Program-made: the position numbers and the translations under genes
The notes under the pieces: model-generated
Told to the model about the DNA's origin: nothing
The model's input: only the letters and a program-made list of their open reading frames with translations
The model's database searches: none
Assembly: GCA_017648225.1 (NCBI GenBank)
Contig: JAGCJE010000116.1
Location: 1-10,254 of the forward strand
DNA from: Kiritimatiellia bacterium
GTDB lineage: Bacteria; Verrucomicrobiota; Kiritimatiellia; RFP12; UBA1067
Direction of reading: 5' to 3'
DNA length: 10,254 bases
Shown here: in pieces, positions 1 through 7,097 of the stretch
Numbering within the stretch: position 1 is the first letter of the stretch
Layout: each line of letters starts with the position of its first letter

Positions 1-1146
1 GGAAACGTCCTCGGCTATCGTGATGGCGTCAGGATTCACCTCGTGGATGACACGGTTCGCGAGCTGGAGATAGCACCACGCGTCGTCGTCCATCGAACCG
101 TTGAAGTACATCCCGTAATTCGTGAACGAATCTCCGAGCCCATGATCCCAGAAAAGCATCGAGGTAACGCCGTCGAAGCGGTAACCGTCGAAATGATATT
201 CCTCAAGCCAAAACTTGCAGTTCGAAAGAAGGAAATGAATGACGTTCGTCTTACCGTAGTCAAAGCAGCGGCTGTCCCAAGCCCTGTGCCAGCCCTTCGC
301 GCCGGAATGGAAATACTGCCATTCCGTTCCGTCAAAGCAGCTAAGACCGTCGCGCTCGTTCTTCACCGAATGGGAATGGACGATATCCATAATCACCCTT
401 AGCCCCATCCCGTGGGCGGTATCGATAAGGGACTTAAGCTCGTCAGGCGTACCGAAACGCGACGACGCGGCGAAAAAGGAGCTTACATGATATCCAAAGC
501 TGCCGTAGTACGGATGCTCCATTATCGCCATAAGCTGGACGACGTTGTATCCGGCTTTCTTGATGCGCGGCAGAATATTGTCGCGGAATTCGGCGTATGT
601 TGCCACCTTACCTTCTTCACTCGCCATCCCGACATGGGCCTCGTAAATAAACGGCCTGAAGCCCGGACGTTTCGCGGGAGCCGAGTTTTTCCACACGTAT
701 TTTTTAGCGGGCTCGTAAACGCGGGCCGAGTAAAGCTTCGTCTGTGGATCCTGAACGACATAACGGGCGTAGGCGGGAATGCGCTCGCCGTGTCCGCCCT
801 CCCAGCGCATTTCGAGGCGGTAGTTGTCGCCGTCTTTTATCGCGTCTTTAGGAAATTCGCGCTCCCACGTATCGGTTCCCGGAATACGGAAAAGCTCGAA
901 ATCGGGGTTTATTTTCCATCCTGAAAAATCTCCGACGAGCCACATCGAGGTAGCGTTAGGAGCCCACTCGCGAAAAACCCAACCGTCCTTCGTACGATGA
1001 AGCCCGTAAAACTCATATGCGCTCGCCCATTCCGAAAGAGACTTGCCGCATGTCAACTCACGAGCCCTTCTGAATGCATTTTCCGCTCTTCCGCGTATCG
1101 CATTTTCAAACGGCTTAAGATAAACATCATCTAACAACTTGGGCAT
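1..1146 (-). CDS. glgB: 1,4-alpha-glucan branching enzyme, eukaryotic-type GH13 (C-terminus beyond window)
   Basis: This enzyme would introduce alpha-1,6 branches into glycogen in the cytoplasm. 382 codons are present in one open frame; the left edge cuts the gene. Residues about 44-130 form a CBM48-like domain (FYGLH, FREWAPNA, VGDFSGW). The GH13 barrel then starts with YEAHVGMASEEGKVATY, followed by QLMAIMEHPYYGSFGYHV and SFFAASSRFGTPDELK. Conserved region I is DIVHSH (D254-). Region II is FDGYRFDGVTSM with the probable nucleophile D325. Region III is AEDVS with the probable acid/base E379. The third catalytic Asp lies outside the window. From memory, these blocks resemble human GBE1 and plant enzymes (subfamily GH13_8) more than the E. 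coli-type GlgB. The start ATG (1144-1146) follows AAAGGAA at a normal distance. The gene has its own promoter 30 nt upstream, so it need not be co-transcribed with the DJ-1 gene. The GH13 branching-enzyme call is very secure; the subfamily call is strong but unaligned. Confidence 0.95.
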   Translation of the reverse strand, partial: MPKLLDDVYLKPFENAIRGRAENAFRRARELTCGKSLSEWASAYEFYGLHRTKDGWVFREWAPNATSMWLVGDFSGWKINPDFELFRIPGTDTWEREFPKDAIKDGDNYRLEMRWEGGHGERIPAYARYVVQDPQTKLYSARVYEPAKKYVWKNSAPAKRPGFRPFIYEAHVGMASEEGKVATYAEFRDNILPRIKKAGYNVVQLMAIMEHPYYGSFGYHVSSFFAASSRFGTPDELKSLIDTAHGMGLRVIMDIVHSHSVKNERDGLSCFDGTEWQYFHSGAKGWHRAWDSRCFDYGKTNVIHFLLSNCKFWLEEYHFDGYRFDGVTSMLFWDHGLGDSFTNYGMYFNGSMDDDAWCYLQLANRVIHEVNPDAITIAEDVS

Positions 1147-1175
1147 CTTGGCGTTCCTTTCGTCTTAATGGTAAT

Positions 1176-1204
1176 ATTATACCAAAACGCAACGCCTATT
1201 CCAA
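1176..1204 (-). promoter_or_regulatory. Sigma-70 promoter of glgB, extended -10
   Basis: Read on the minus strand, a perfect TATAAT occupies 1176-1181 and is preceded by TGG (TGGTATAAT, 1176-1184), an extended -10 box. TTGGAA at 1199-1204 sits 17 bp upstream and matches TTGACA at 4 of 6 positions. Transcription would start near 1169, giving a leader of about 23 nt before the ATG at 1146. The promoter lies in the 70-bp gap after the DJ-1 gene. Confidence 0.72.
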
Positions 1205-1216
1205 ACATTAAAGAAG

Positions 1217-1783
1217 TCAGATATCGAGAACGTCCGTAACCATTCCCCGGGCGATTTTAGACGCGACTTCCTCGCCGATAAGAGACTGGAGAACAACCAA
1301 CGAAAAAAGCATCGCCGAACCCGGCGCCTGACCGGTTATGAAATTACCGTCGACCACGACGGGAACATTGGCGGAAGGACGATCGAGATCGACCGCGCAT
1401 GACGGATAACATGTCACGTGCGTACCCGAAGGCAGGATACACGCAGACGAAAGAATCGTGGGCGCGGCGCAGATAGCACAGATAAGACGCCCAGCTTCGG
1501 CGTGGCGCTTCAGAATTTCGATCACGCCGGGGGATTTGGAGAGATTCTCGGTTCCAGGCATTCCGCCGGGCAGAATAACCGCGTCCCATACGCCTTCACC
1601 GAGATTTTCTAAAAGTCTGTCGGCGCGCATCTCGATACCGTGGGCGCTTTTAACGCCGAGAGAGCCGCCGACAGCGACGGTTGTCACATCAACCCCGCCG
1701 CGACGCAGAACGTCAATGACAGTCACCGCTTCGATATCTTCAAAGCCTTCTGCAAGAAAGACGACTGCGACGGGCATAGGCAT
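1217..1783 (-). CDS. DJ-1/PfpI family protein (YajL/DJ-1 type)
   Basis: This is a 188-residue single-domain protein, the usual length for the DJ-1/YajL branch of the glutamine-amidotransferase-like superfamily. The nucleophile elbow is LICAICAAPT, with C105 at the position of human DJ-1 Cys106. E18 in EGFEDIEAV matches the conserved Glu that tunes that cysteine, and VILPGGMPG (69-77) is the family's glycine loop. Family members are credited with oxidative-stress sensing, chaperone activity, and glyoxalase or disputed deglycase activity, so the substrate here is unknown. There is no signal peptide, so it is cytoplasmic. The chosen ATG (1781-1783) follows AAAGGTG with 5 nt between; a second Met is codon 3. 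The gene starts 14 nt after the RRM gene stops, with no promoter between, which suggests co-transcription with it and rpoD. An adjacent second cysteine, C102, is worth noting. Confidence 0.93.
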   Translation of the reverse strand: MPMPVAVVFLAEGFEDIEAVTVIDVLRRGGVDVTTVAVGGSLGVKSAHGIEMRADRLLENLGEGVWDAVILPGGMPGTENLSKSPGVIEILKRHAEAGRLICAICAAPTILSSACILPSGTHVTCYPSCAVDLDRPSANVPVVVDGNFITGQAPGSAMLFSLVVLQSLIGEEVASKIARGMVTDVLDI

Positions 1784-1797
1784 GACAACACCTTTTT

Positions 1798-2256
1798 TTA
1801 GATTACGTTTTTAGCTTCGTTGCATTTGAGCTTGCGGCCGAGAATCTCCTTGTCGCTCAAAGCCTTGACCGCGGCGTCCGCCTCGGCTTTATTGGGCATG
1901 TGGACGAAACCGAAGCCCTTCGACCTGTTGTTGAAACGGTTCGTGATGATTCTGGCGGAGTTAACCTTTCCGTAAGCTTCAAATTCCTTACGAAGGACAT
2001 CCTCGGTAAGATCGTAGCTTAAGTTGCCGACATAAATCTCGATCGAGCCGTCGGCGGGAGCGGGGTGGCGCTTTTCAAACTTCTGGAAATCGCCCTTAAC
2101 GCTCTTTTTAGCGCTTTGAGCTTTAGGTTTCCGGGATGACGAGCAGAATCTGCAGAGAAGCATCTCTACAATGAGACCTGCGACAAACGCAACGATCACG
2201 ACAATCAGCGTGGGAACAAGATTGTCGCCCTTGAACAACTGGATGATTTTATCCAT
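1798..2256 (-). CDS. Membrane-anchored RRM-type RNA-binding protein
   Basis: This 152-residue protein has two visible parts. Residues about 13-33 (LVPTLIVVIVAFVAGLIVEML) form one strongly hydrophobic helix with no obvious signal-peptidase site. A Cys pair (C35, C38) and a basic Lys/Arg/Ser linker (about 39-66) follow. Residues about 72-149 are a complete RRM: RNP2 is IYVGNL (74-79) and RNP1 is KGFGFVHM (113-120), with the RNA-stacking aromatics Y75, F115 and F117 all present. By the positive-inside rule the basic linker and RRM should face the cytoplasm. Bacterial RRM proteins of the cyanobacterial Rbp type are usually about 80-100 residues and soluble, so the anchor is unusual. The gene starts 51 nt after rpoD and its ATG follows AAAGG with 9 nt between, inside a long purine tract. 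The RRM call is very secure, the membrane helix likely; RNA targets and biological role are unknown. Confidence 0.92.
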   Translation of the reverse strand: MDKIIQLFKGDNLVPTLIVVIVAFVAGLIVEMLLCRFCSSSRKPKAQSAKKSVKGDFQKFEKRHPAPADGSIEIYVGNLSYDLTEDVLRKEFEAYGKVNSARIITNRFNNRSKGFGFVHMPNKAEADAAVKALSDKEILGRKLKCNEAKNVI

Positions 2257-2265
2257 TTTACTTTA

Positions 2266-2294
2266 CCTTTCTTTCTTCTTCTTTTTTCTTTTTT
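2266..2294 (-). promoter_or_regulatory. Purine-only tract carrying the ribosome binding site of the RRM gene
   Basis: On the minus strand, 29 consecutive purines fill most of the 51-nt gap between the rpoD stop and the RRM start. The tract ends in AAAGG, which serves as the Shine-Dalgarno sequence 9 nt before the ATG. A purine run of this kind should be unstructured in mRNA and could favour ribosome loading. No -10 or -35 box is visible, which supports read-through from rpoD. Confidence 0.6.
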
Positions 2295-2307
2295 GGCCGC
2301 CATTGTC

Positions 2308-4365
2308 TTACATACTGCGGAAATCCCCGAGCGACTTCATACGGCTGGGGTGACGCAGTTTCCTTAATGCTTTCGCCTCGATCTGGCGAATACGTTCGCG
2401 CGTAACGTTGAAGAGGCGGCCGACCTCCTCCAACGTACGGCTGTAGCCGTCGGTAAGGCCGAAACGAAAATCGACAACCTGGCGCTCGCGGTCGGTGAGC
2501 GTCTCAAGAATGTCACGCAGCCTTTCCTTCAGCAGGTGCCCCTCTGTAACCTCGAAAGGATTTTCGCTCGTCACGTCGGGAATAAAGTCGCCGTAATGCG
2601 CATCATCGTTGTCGCCGACCTTCGACTGAAGCGAAATCGGCTGCTGAGCCATGCGTTTTACGGTTCTGACCTGTGCCGGAGGTATACCCATCTCGGCCGA
2701 AAGTTCGGCCTCGGTAGGTTCGCGACCCAACCTCTGGATAAGTTTCTTCTGGACACGCATCAGTTTGTTGATCGTTTCGATCATGTGCACCGGAATGCGT
2801 ATCGTGCGCGCCTGGTCGGCGATGGCGCGGGTCGCGGCCTGACGGATCCACCACGTTGCGTACGTGGAGAATTTGTAGCCGCGCTTGTACTCGAACTTCT
2901 CGACCGCCTTCATGAGGCCAGTATTGCCCTCCTGAATCAGGTCGAGGAACGAAAGGCCTCTGTTCATGTATTTCTTGACGATGGAGATCACGAGACGTAA
3001 ATTCGCCTCTACCATCTTCGTTCTGGCGACCTGGCCGGATTTAAGGACCTTGCGCAGTTCGCCGAACGTCGTCAGAAATTCATCCGGAGGCATACCGAAA
3101 AGAGCTTCGTACGACGACATCTTCTCGCGGATGGCCGCGATTTCGTTGTCTCGCTTCTTTGACGCCTTGGACTTCTGCGCCGCGGAGAGTTTTGAAACGA
3201 GCTGACGGTAGGGAAGATAATACCTCTCGTCGGCTTCCGCGCACAACGTCTCAAGAACCTTCTGCTTGAAATTCAGATCGAAGAATGTCTGCTTCAGGGC
3301 CGCACGGGCGTTGAAAAGCGTCTTCTCCGCTCCGCGGAGCTGGGCGGCCGAGGTGTTGGATCTGGCTATGATCGCCAGATATTTCGCGCTCGCCTCGTGA
3401 AGGCGTTTGTCGACTTCCTTGATCTGCTTGCGGAAGCCGGGAATCAGCTCCATGTAATCGTTACGCTTCTCTTCGAAGCTGTCCGTTACGATTCTGTCGA
3501 ATCGCTCGCTCTGACCCTCCAGCTTATCGAGAAGCCCCATGTACATCGGAGGCGTAAAGAGGAATCGGTTGAACATTTCGCGCGTTTTAACCTCGGCGTC
3601 CTCGATCGTCTGACAGATCGAAACCTCCTCGTCGCGCGAGAGAAGCTGAACCTGACCCATCTGATGCAGATACATGCGAATGGGATCCTCGATTATTTCA
3701 GAAGGATGGGCTTTCGCCGATTTCTGATCCTTCGCGTCGACGAATTTCTTCACGTCTTCCTCGCGCAGAACCTGAACGCCGAGCGCCTCGAGAATTTTAA
3801 GATATCTGTCGGACTGGATGGCGTCGACGATATTGGACGGAAGAATCTGATTCAACTCTTCGTACGTGATATAACCGCCGTTCGCCTCGCTGCGGTGTTT
3901 AACGTCGTTGATCACGTCGTTGAGTTCGGTCTCTCGGAGAATCGACATGCCCTCCATCGAAGGAAGAATGGCATCGGCGTCGATAGCGGATTCGTCTTCA
4001 TCTCCAACAAAACTCGGCAGCGGCTCGGCGGCATCAAGATCCGTGTCGCCCTCCCCTTCAGCGGACTCCTCGCCGCCTTCCTTCTGTTCAACTTCGGCAG
4101 CAAATTTATCGGCGTCGAGCTGATCGACGTCAAGCTCGGGATCATTGAGAGAATCCAACTCGGACTCGTCGCCTTTTTTGCGACGACGACCGGATTTAAA
4201 GGGCTTATCCTCAAAGTCGAAATCGTTGGGAACATCATCGTCAATCCCAAAGACTTCATCAGACTCTTCCTTTTTAGTCGTACTTTTTTTAGGCGTTTTC
4301 TTCGCAGAATTTGCCTTAGAAACGCTTTTCGACTGTTTTTTCGCCGGTTTTTTTACTGTGGCCAT
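2308..4365 (-). CDS. rpoD: Primary sigma factor, sigma-70 group 1
   Basis: This housekeeping sigma factor of 685 residues directs RNA polymerase to -10/-35 promoters. Residues 1-33 are rich in Lys/Ser/Ala, and about 34-130 are strongly acidic. Region 1.1 spans about 145-200 (GYITYEELNQILP), region 1.2 about 226-258 (EDPIRMYLHQMGQVQLL), a long non-conserved insert about 260-440, region 2 about 446-522 (ANLRLVISIVKKYMNRG, YATWWIRQAATRAIADQAR), region 3 about 523-608 with the 3.2 loop near GDFIPD, and region 4 about 612-680 with the helix-turn-helix TLEEVGRLFNVTRERIRQIE. Q509 and T512 match E. coli Q437/T440, which read the -10 box. H527 and E530 match H455/E458, which read the extended -10. R656 and E657 match the -35 readers R584/E585. 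The presence of region 1.1 and the full region 2 marks it as the primary sigma factor, not an alternative one. GGAG lies 4 nt before the ATG. The roughly 140-residue extension before region 1.1 is absent from E. coli RpoD. Confidence 0.98.
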   Translation of the reverse strand: MATVKKPAKKQSKSVSKANSAKKTPKKSTTKKEESDEVFGIDDDVPNDFDFEDKPFKSGRRRKKGDESELDSLNDPELDVDQLDADKFAAEVEQKEGGEESAEGEGDTDLDAAEPLPSFVGDEDESAIDADAILPSMEGMSILRETELNDVINDVKHRSEANGGYITYEELNQILPSNIVDAIQSDRYLKILEALGVQVLREEDVKKFVDAKDQKSAKAHPSEIIEDPIRMYLHQMGQVQLLSRDEEVSICQTIEDAEVKTREMFNRFLFTPPMYMGLLDKLEGQSERFDRIVTDSFEEKRNDYMELIPGFRKQIKEVDKRLHEASAKYLAIIARSNTSAAQLRGAEKTLFNARAALKQTFFDLNFKQKVLETLCAEADERYYLPYRQLVSKLSAAQKSKASKKRDNEIAAIREKMSSYEALFGMPPDEFLTTFGELRKVLKSGQVARTKMVEANLRLVISIVKKYMNRGLSFLDLIQEGNTGLMKAVEKFEYKRGYKFSTYATWWIRQAATRAIADQARTIRIPVHMIETINKLMRVQKKLIQRLGREPTEAELSAEMGIPPAQVRTVKRMAQQPISLQSKVGDNDDAHYGDFIPDVTSENPFEVTEGHLLKERLRDILETLTDRERQVVDFRFGLTDGYSRTLEEVGRLFNVTRERIRQIEAKALRKLRHPSRMKSLGDFRSM

Positions 4366-4388
4366 ATTTCTCCAGTATACAATTCACC

Positions 4389-4408
4389 CATTTGCACTTT
4401 GTCAAATG
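4389..4408 (-). other. Small inverted repeat in the rpoD leader
   Basis: CATTTG (4389-4394) and CAAATG (4403-4408) form a perfect 6-bp stem with an 8-nt loop. It lies just downstream of the predicted transcription start of rpoD (near 4409), so the transcript would begin with this hairpin. It might stabilise the 5' end or be an operator. A stem this short could also be chance. Confidence 0.3.
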
Positions 4409-4415
4409 TCTGTTT

Positions 4416-4424
4416 ATTATACCA
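4416..4424 (-). promoter_or_regulatory. rpoD: rpoD promoter, extended -10 box
   Basis: The minus strand reads TGGTATAAT, a perfect extended -10, about 50 nt upstream of the rpoD ATG. Transcription would start near 4409. The hexamer 17 bp upstream is CACACA (4439-4444), a poor -35, so recognition would depend on the TG motif. That same hexamer is part of a repeated CTTGTGTG half-site, so an activator or repressor could bind there. Confidence 0.62.
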
Positions 4425-4436
4425 TAAAAATAAGTC

Positions 4437-4489
4437 CTTGTGTGATTTTTTCAACAAAAATTTTGCGCACACAAGTCTCCACCTTGTGT
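4437..4489. promoter_or_regulatory. Three CTTGTGT-type half-sites upstream of rpoD (possible operator)
   Basis: CTTGTGTG at 4437-4444 is matched by its exact inverse CACACAAG at 4468-4475, and CTTGTGT recurs at 4483-4489. The second and third copies alone form a 7-bp perfect hairpin with a 7-nt loop. The first copy covers the -35 position of the rpoD promoter. The arrangement suits a regulator site. As an alternative, the 4469-4489 hairpin could be a weak 3' end for the mannosidase transcript, but it is AT-rich and its T-run is displaced by several nucleotides. Confidence 0.35.
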
Positions 4490-4504
4490 CAGTTGGAAGC
4501 ACCA

Positions 4505-4553
4505 ATCACTAACGACTAGTCACTAGCAACTAGCGACTAATCACTAATCACTA
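4505..4553. repeat. Tandem heptamer array, seven copies of NNNACTA
   Basis: Seven exact 7-bp units lie head to tail: ATCACTA, ACGACTA, GTCACTA, GCAACTA, GCGACTA, ATCACTA, ATCACTA. The last four bases, ACTA, are invariant in all seven, while the first three vary as R-Y/C-V. On the minus strand each unit starts with TAGT. The array begins 5 nt after the stop codon of the beta-mannosidase gene and ends about 60 bp before the CTTGTGT half-sites. It resembles the degenerate heptanucleotide repeats (STRR type) known from cyanobacteria. Its role is unknown; slipped-strand expansion, a protein-binding array, or a spacer element are possible. Confidence 0.85.
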
Positions 4554-4558
4554 AAAGC

Positions 4559-7009
4559 CTACTTCCGGCTGCATGTTTTAAGGTGCGAAACCGTCAAAGC
4601 CCTAGCGGGGATAGAAACGTTTTTCACGTTTTTCCACGACGACTTCCACTCTAACGTTCTCGGACGACCAGGCAGAAGAGTAAACGAGTTGTCGTCAAAC
4701 TCTCCTTTCCACCCATAGACGTTCGCCCAGACGAAAAAGGCGGGCTTATCGGACGAAAGAGTAAGTTTATTACCGTTGAGCTTGACGCTCACCTTCGCGT
4801 CCGCAAGCGGCATATCCTTGTAAAAACCGAAATGCCAGTCGTTCCTGCTGACGCCCTTTGAAGTCGTAAGCGTCAGATGAAGGAAGACGGGCTCGTTAAA
4901 GTCAACAGGCTGCGCAAACGAACCGACGAGAGTCGAGCTGTCGGGAGAAAGCGTCACGGCGCTCTTTTCGGACGAGACTATCTTACCGTCGTAAGACCAG
5001 TATTCAACCAGAAGTTCGCCCTTTAAGGTCTCTGCCGTATCGTTAAGTGCATAAATACCGCCCTTCTTTATGTTGGCTTCGCCGTTATTAATCTCGGGCT
5101 GGGCGACGACGGCGACTGGAGCGAAGAAACGCTTGGCCATATAATGGAAAGGCTTCCACTTCCCGCCGTATTCGAGAGAACTCCACGAGGCGACGGGCCA
5201 ATTGTCATTGAGCTGCCAGTAGAGAGTACCCATGCAGCGGGGGCGCTGCGCGCGCCAGCCTTCTACGCCCATCTTGATGGCTATGCCCTGCTGGAACTGG
5301 GATAAAAGAAGTTCAGCCTCGACATCCTTCGGGGGATTAAAGTACCGGAGCATCGTCTCTCTTATCCTCGCATTGCCGCCGTCATTTTTCTGATGCCATT
5401 CGAATTCGGGAGCGCGCGAAAGAATCTGCTCGCGCGTGGCGAACGTCTCGGAGACCTCCATCGACGGAAAGCTCTGATAGCCGAACTCGCTGCAGAAACG
5501 CGGACGGTAAGAATAATACGCGTCGAAGGGGCGGTTCTTGTGCCACACCTGCCAGTTGTGCATATCGCCCTCGGCGTCGTTCTGCCAGTTGTCGGCGAAA
5601 CTTCCGGGGCCGGCACAAGGCGAGCTCGGCCAGAACATACGCGTAGGATCGTATTTCGAAATCATCTTATCCTGAAGCTGATGACGCTTGATCAAGGCGC
5701 CCTTGTAATACTCGGGCTCAAGTTTGCGCGCCTCCTTAAACCACCTAAGAGCACCAATGCACTCGTTGTCGCCGCACCAGAGCGCGATCGACGCGTGATC
5801 CCTGAGACGGCGCAGCTGATGGGAAAGCTCCATTTCGACTTCCGAAAGAAACGCCTCGTCGGCTGGATAAACGGCGCACGAGAACATATGATCGTGCCAG
5901 ACGAGAACGCCGAGTTCGTCGCAGATATCATAAAAACAGTCCTTCTCGTACTGGCCGCCGCCCCAAAGGCGAATCATGTTCATGTTGGCGGCCGCCGCGC
6001 TTGAAATAAGATCACGGTAAACCTCGGGCGTCTGACGCGAATCGAACGCATCGCAGGGAATCCAGTTCGCGCCCTTCATGAAAAGTTCGCGTCCGTTCAC
6101 CTTAAACGCCATAGAGCCGCCCTTCGTCACGATCTCGACCTTTCTAAGGCCGATCTTGCGTTTAATAATTTCATCGCCGATCTTGACGGAATACTCGTAA
6201 AACTTCTGCTCGCCCGCGCCGTTCGGCCACCAGAGCGGAGGATTCTTTACAACGATGCGGTTGGTAATCGTATGTTCCGTTCCGTCCGCCTCGGTCACAT
6301 CCGCAAATACGGTCAGATCGCAGCGTGAAAAGTCATCGTTAAACTCCTGTGCTGTATAAACGTATTCAATTTTCGCCGTGTCGTGGGCGATAAGTTTGAT
6401 AGGTCCACAGAAACCCGTCGTCATCTGTGCGGGACCCCAGTCCCAACCTGCGTGGCAGGCGGGCTTACGGATAAGAGCCTGGTTTTTGGCCCACGGAACG
6501 TTCGACATTGAGAATTTGCGGCCGAGCGCGGCTCTGCGGAGGTCAGCCTCGCGCCAGGAACTCTTAAAGACGGCGCGGATTTCGTTGCGCCCAACCTTCA
6601 GGGCCTTCTTCGCATCGAGCGTCCAGCGTGCGAAGCGGTTGGAGAGAGTGCCGATTTTAACGCCGTTCAAATAAATGTCCGCGAACGTGTCGGCGTCTTC
6701 AATTTCAAGAACAATGCGCTTTTTCGCAATGAAATCGCCGTCTATCTCGAACGAACGCGAAAACACCCAGTCCATTTTAGCGACCCACTGCACATTCGTC
6801 TCATTGCAGCCCCAATAAGGATCGGGAATCTGCTTGGCGGCGTAAAGCGCGGAATATACGTCGCCAGGAACTGTCGCCGCGCACGGCGGAACAGAGCTCT
6901 CGCCTACCGGCTCAAGACGCCACTCTCCGGCGAGATCAACCGTTTCAACTCCCCACACGAACGAGGAAAATAACGCAAAAAAGAACAGAACAACCATTTT
7001 CTTATTCAT
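4559..7009 (-). CDS. Secreted beta-mannosidase, glycoside hydrolase family 2
   Basis: This enzyme would release beta-linked mannose from the non-reducing ends of manno-oligosaccharides. It has 816 residues, normal for GH2 beta-mannosidases. Residues 1-20 are a signal peptide (MNKKMVVLFFFALFSSFVWG) without a lipobox cysteine, so it is probably periplasmic or exported. A GH2 sugar-binding domain covers about 24-205 (DLAGEWRLEP, TVPGDVYSAL, DADTFADIYLNG, AGWDWGP), then an Ig-like domain to about 290 and a TIM barrel from about 295 to 600. WCGDNE carries the probable acid/base E416, and CSEFGYQSFPS carries the nucleophile E508. MIRLWGGGQYE and GTLYWQLND are further family signatures. C-terminal beta-sandwich material fills about 630-816. 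GGAGG lies 10 nt before the ATG. The gene stands alone between two promoters, without transporter or other polysaccharide-utilisation genes nearby. Beta-mannosidase fits better than beta-galactosidase or beta-glucuronidase, but exact substrate preference cannot be read. Confidence 0.93.
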   Translation of the reverse strand: MNKKMVVLFFFALFSSFVWGVETVDLAGEWRLEPVGESSVPPCAATVPGDVYSALYAAKQIPDPYWGCNETNVQWVAKMDWVFSRSFEIDGDFIAKKRIVLEIEDADTFADIYLNGVKIGTLSNRFARWTLDAKKALKVGRNEIRAVFKSSWREADLRRAALGRKFSMSNVPWAKNQALIRKPACHAGWDWGPAQMTTGFCGPIKLIAHDTAKIEYVYTAQEFNDDFSRCDLTVFADVTEADGTEHTITNRIVVKNPPLWWPNGAGEQKFYEYSVKIGDEIIKRKIGLRKVEIVTKGGSMAFKVNGRELFMKGANWIPCDAFDSRQTPEVYRDLISSAAAANMNMIRLWGGGQYEKDCFYDICDELGVLVWHDHMFSCAVYPADEAFLSEVEMELSHQLRRLRDHASIALWCGDNECIGALRWFKEARKLEPEYYKGALIKRHQLQDKMISKYDPTRMFWPSSPCAGPGSFADNWQNDAEGDMHNWQVWHKNRPFDAYYSYRPRFCSEFGYQSFPSMEVSETFATREQILSRAPEFEWHQKNDGGNARIRETMLRYFNPPKDVEAELLLSQFQQGIAIKMGVEGWRAQRPRCMGTLYWQLNDNWPVASWSSLEYGGKWKPFHYMAKRFFAPVAVVAQPEINNGEANIKKGGIYALNDTAETLKGELLVEYWSYDGKIVSSEKSAVTLSPDSSTLVGSFAQPVDFNEPVFLHLTLTTSKGVSRNDWHFGFYKDMPLADAKVSVKLNGNKLTLSSDKPAFFVWANVYGWKGEFDDNSFTLLPGRPRTLEWKSSWKNVKNVSIPARALTVSHLKTCSRK

Positions 7010-7056
7010 AACTTCATTACCTCCGTCTGAATTTAAACCGAATCCCGTTAAAATTG

Positions 7057-7085
7057 ATTATATCATTTTAGATTTTAAATTTAAA
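7057..7085 (-). promoter_or_regulatory. Promoter of the beta-mannosidase gene
   Basis: The minus strand has TGATATAAT at 7057-7065, a perfect extended -10, with TTTAAA at 7080-7085 (17-bp spacer, 4 of 6 matches to TTGACA). Transcription would start near 7050, leaving a leader of about 40 nt with GGAGG at 7020-7024. It lies in the 88-bp gap after the helicase stop. No convincing terminator for the helicase is visible there. Confidence 0.68.
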
Positions 7086-7097
7086 CACGGCGAAGCC

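Noticed and set aside
2201..2302. Short minus-strand frame starting with ATGGCGGCC in the rpoD-RRM gap (about 33 codons)
   Set aside because: It is out of frame with the RRM gene, has no ribosome site, and its Lys/Arg-rich start is only a translation of the purine tract.
4469..4489. Hairpin considered as an intrinsic terminator of the mannosidase gene
   Set aside because: The stem is 7 bp and AT-rich, and the T-run comes about 8 nt after it on the minus strand and is interrupted; a regulatory half-site reading explains the third copy at 4437-4444 as well.
3397..4512. 371-codon open frame on the plus strand opposite rpoD
   Set aside because: It is antisense to a certain gene, its translation has no recognisable domain, and long antisense frames are expected from the codon bias of the real gene. 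The same applies to 43-402, 412-924, 2536-3000 and 5393-6004 on the plus strand.
4505..4553. Heptamer array considered as a CRISPR array
   Set aside because: Units are 7 bp with no spacers and no cas genes are nearby.
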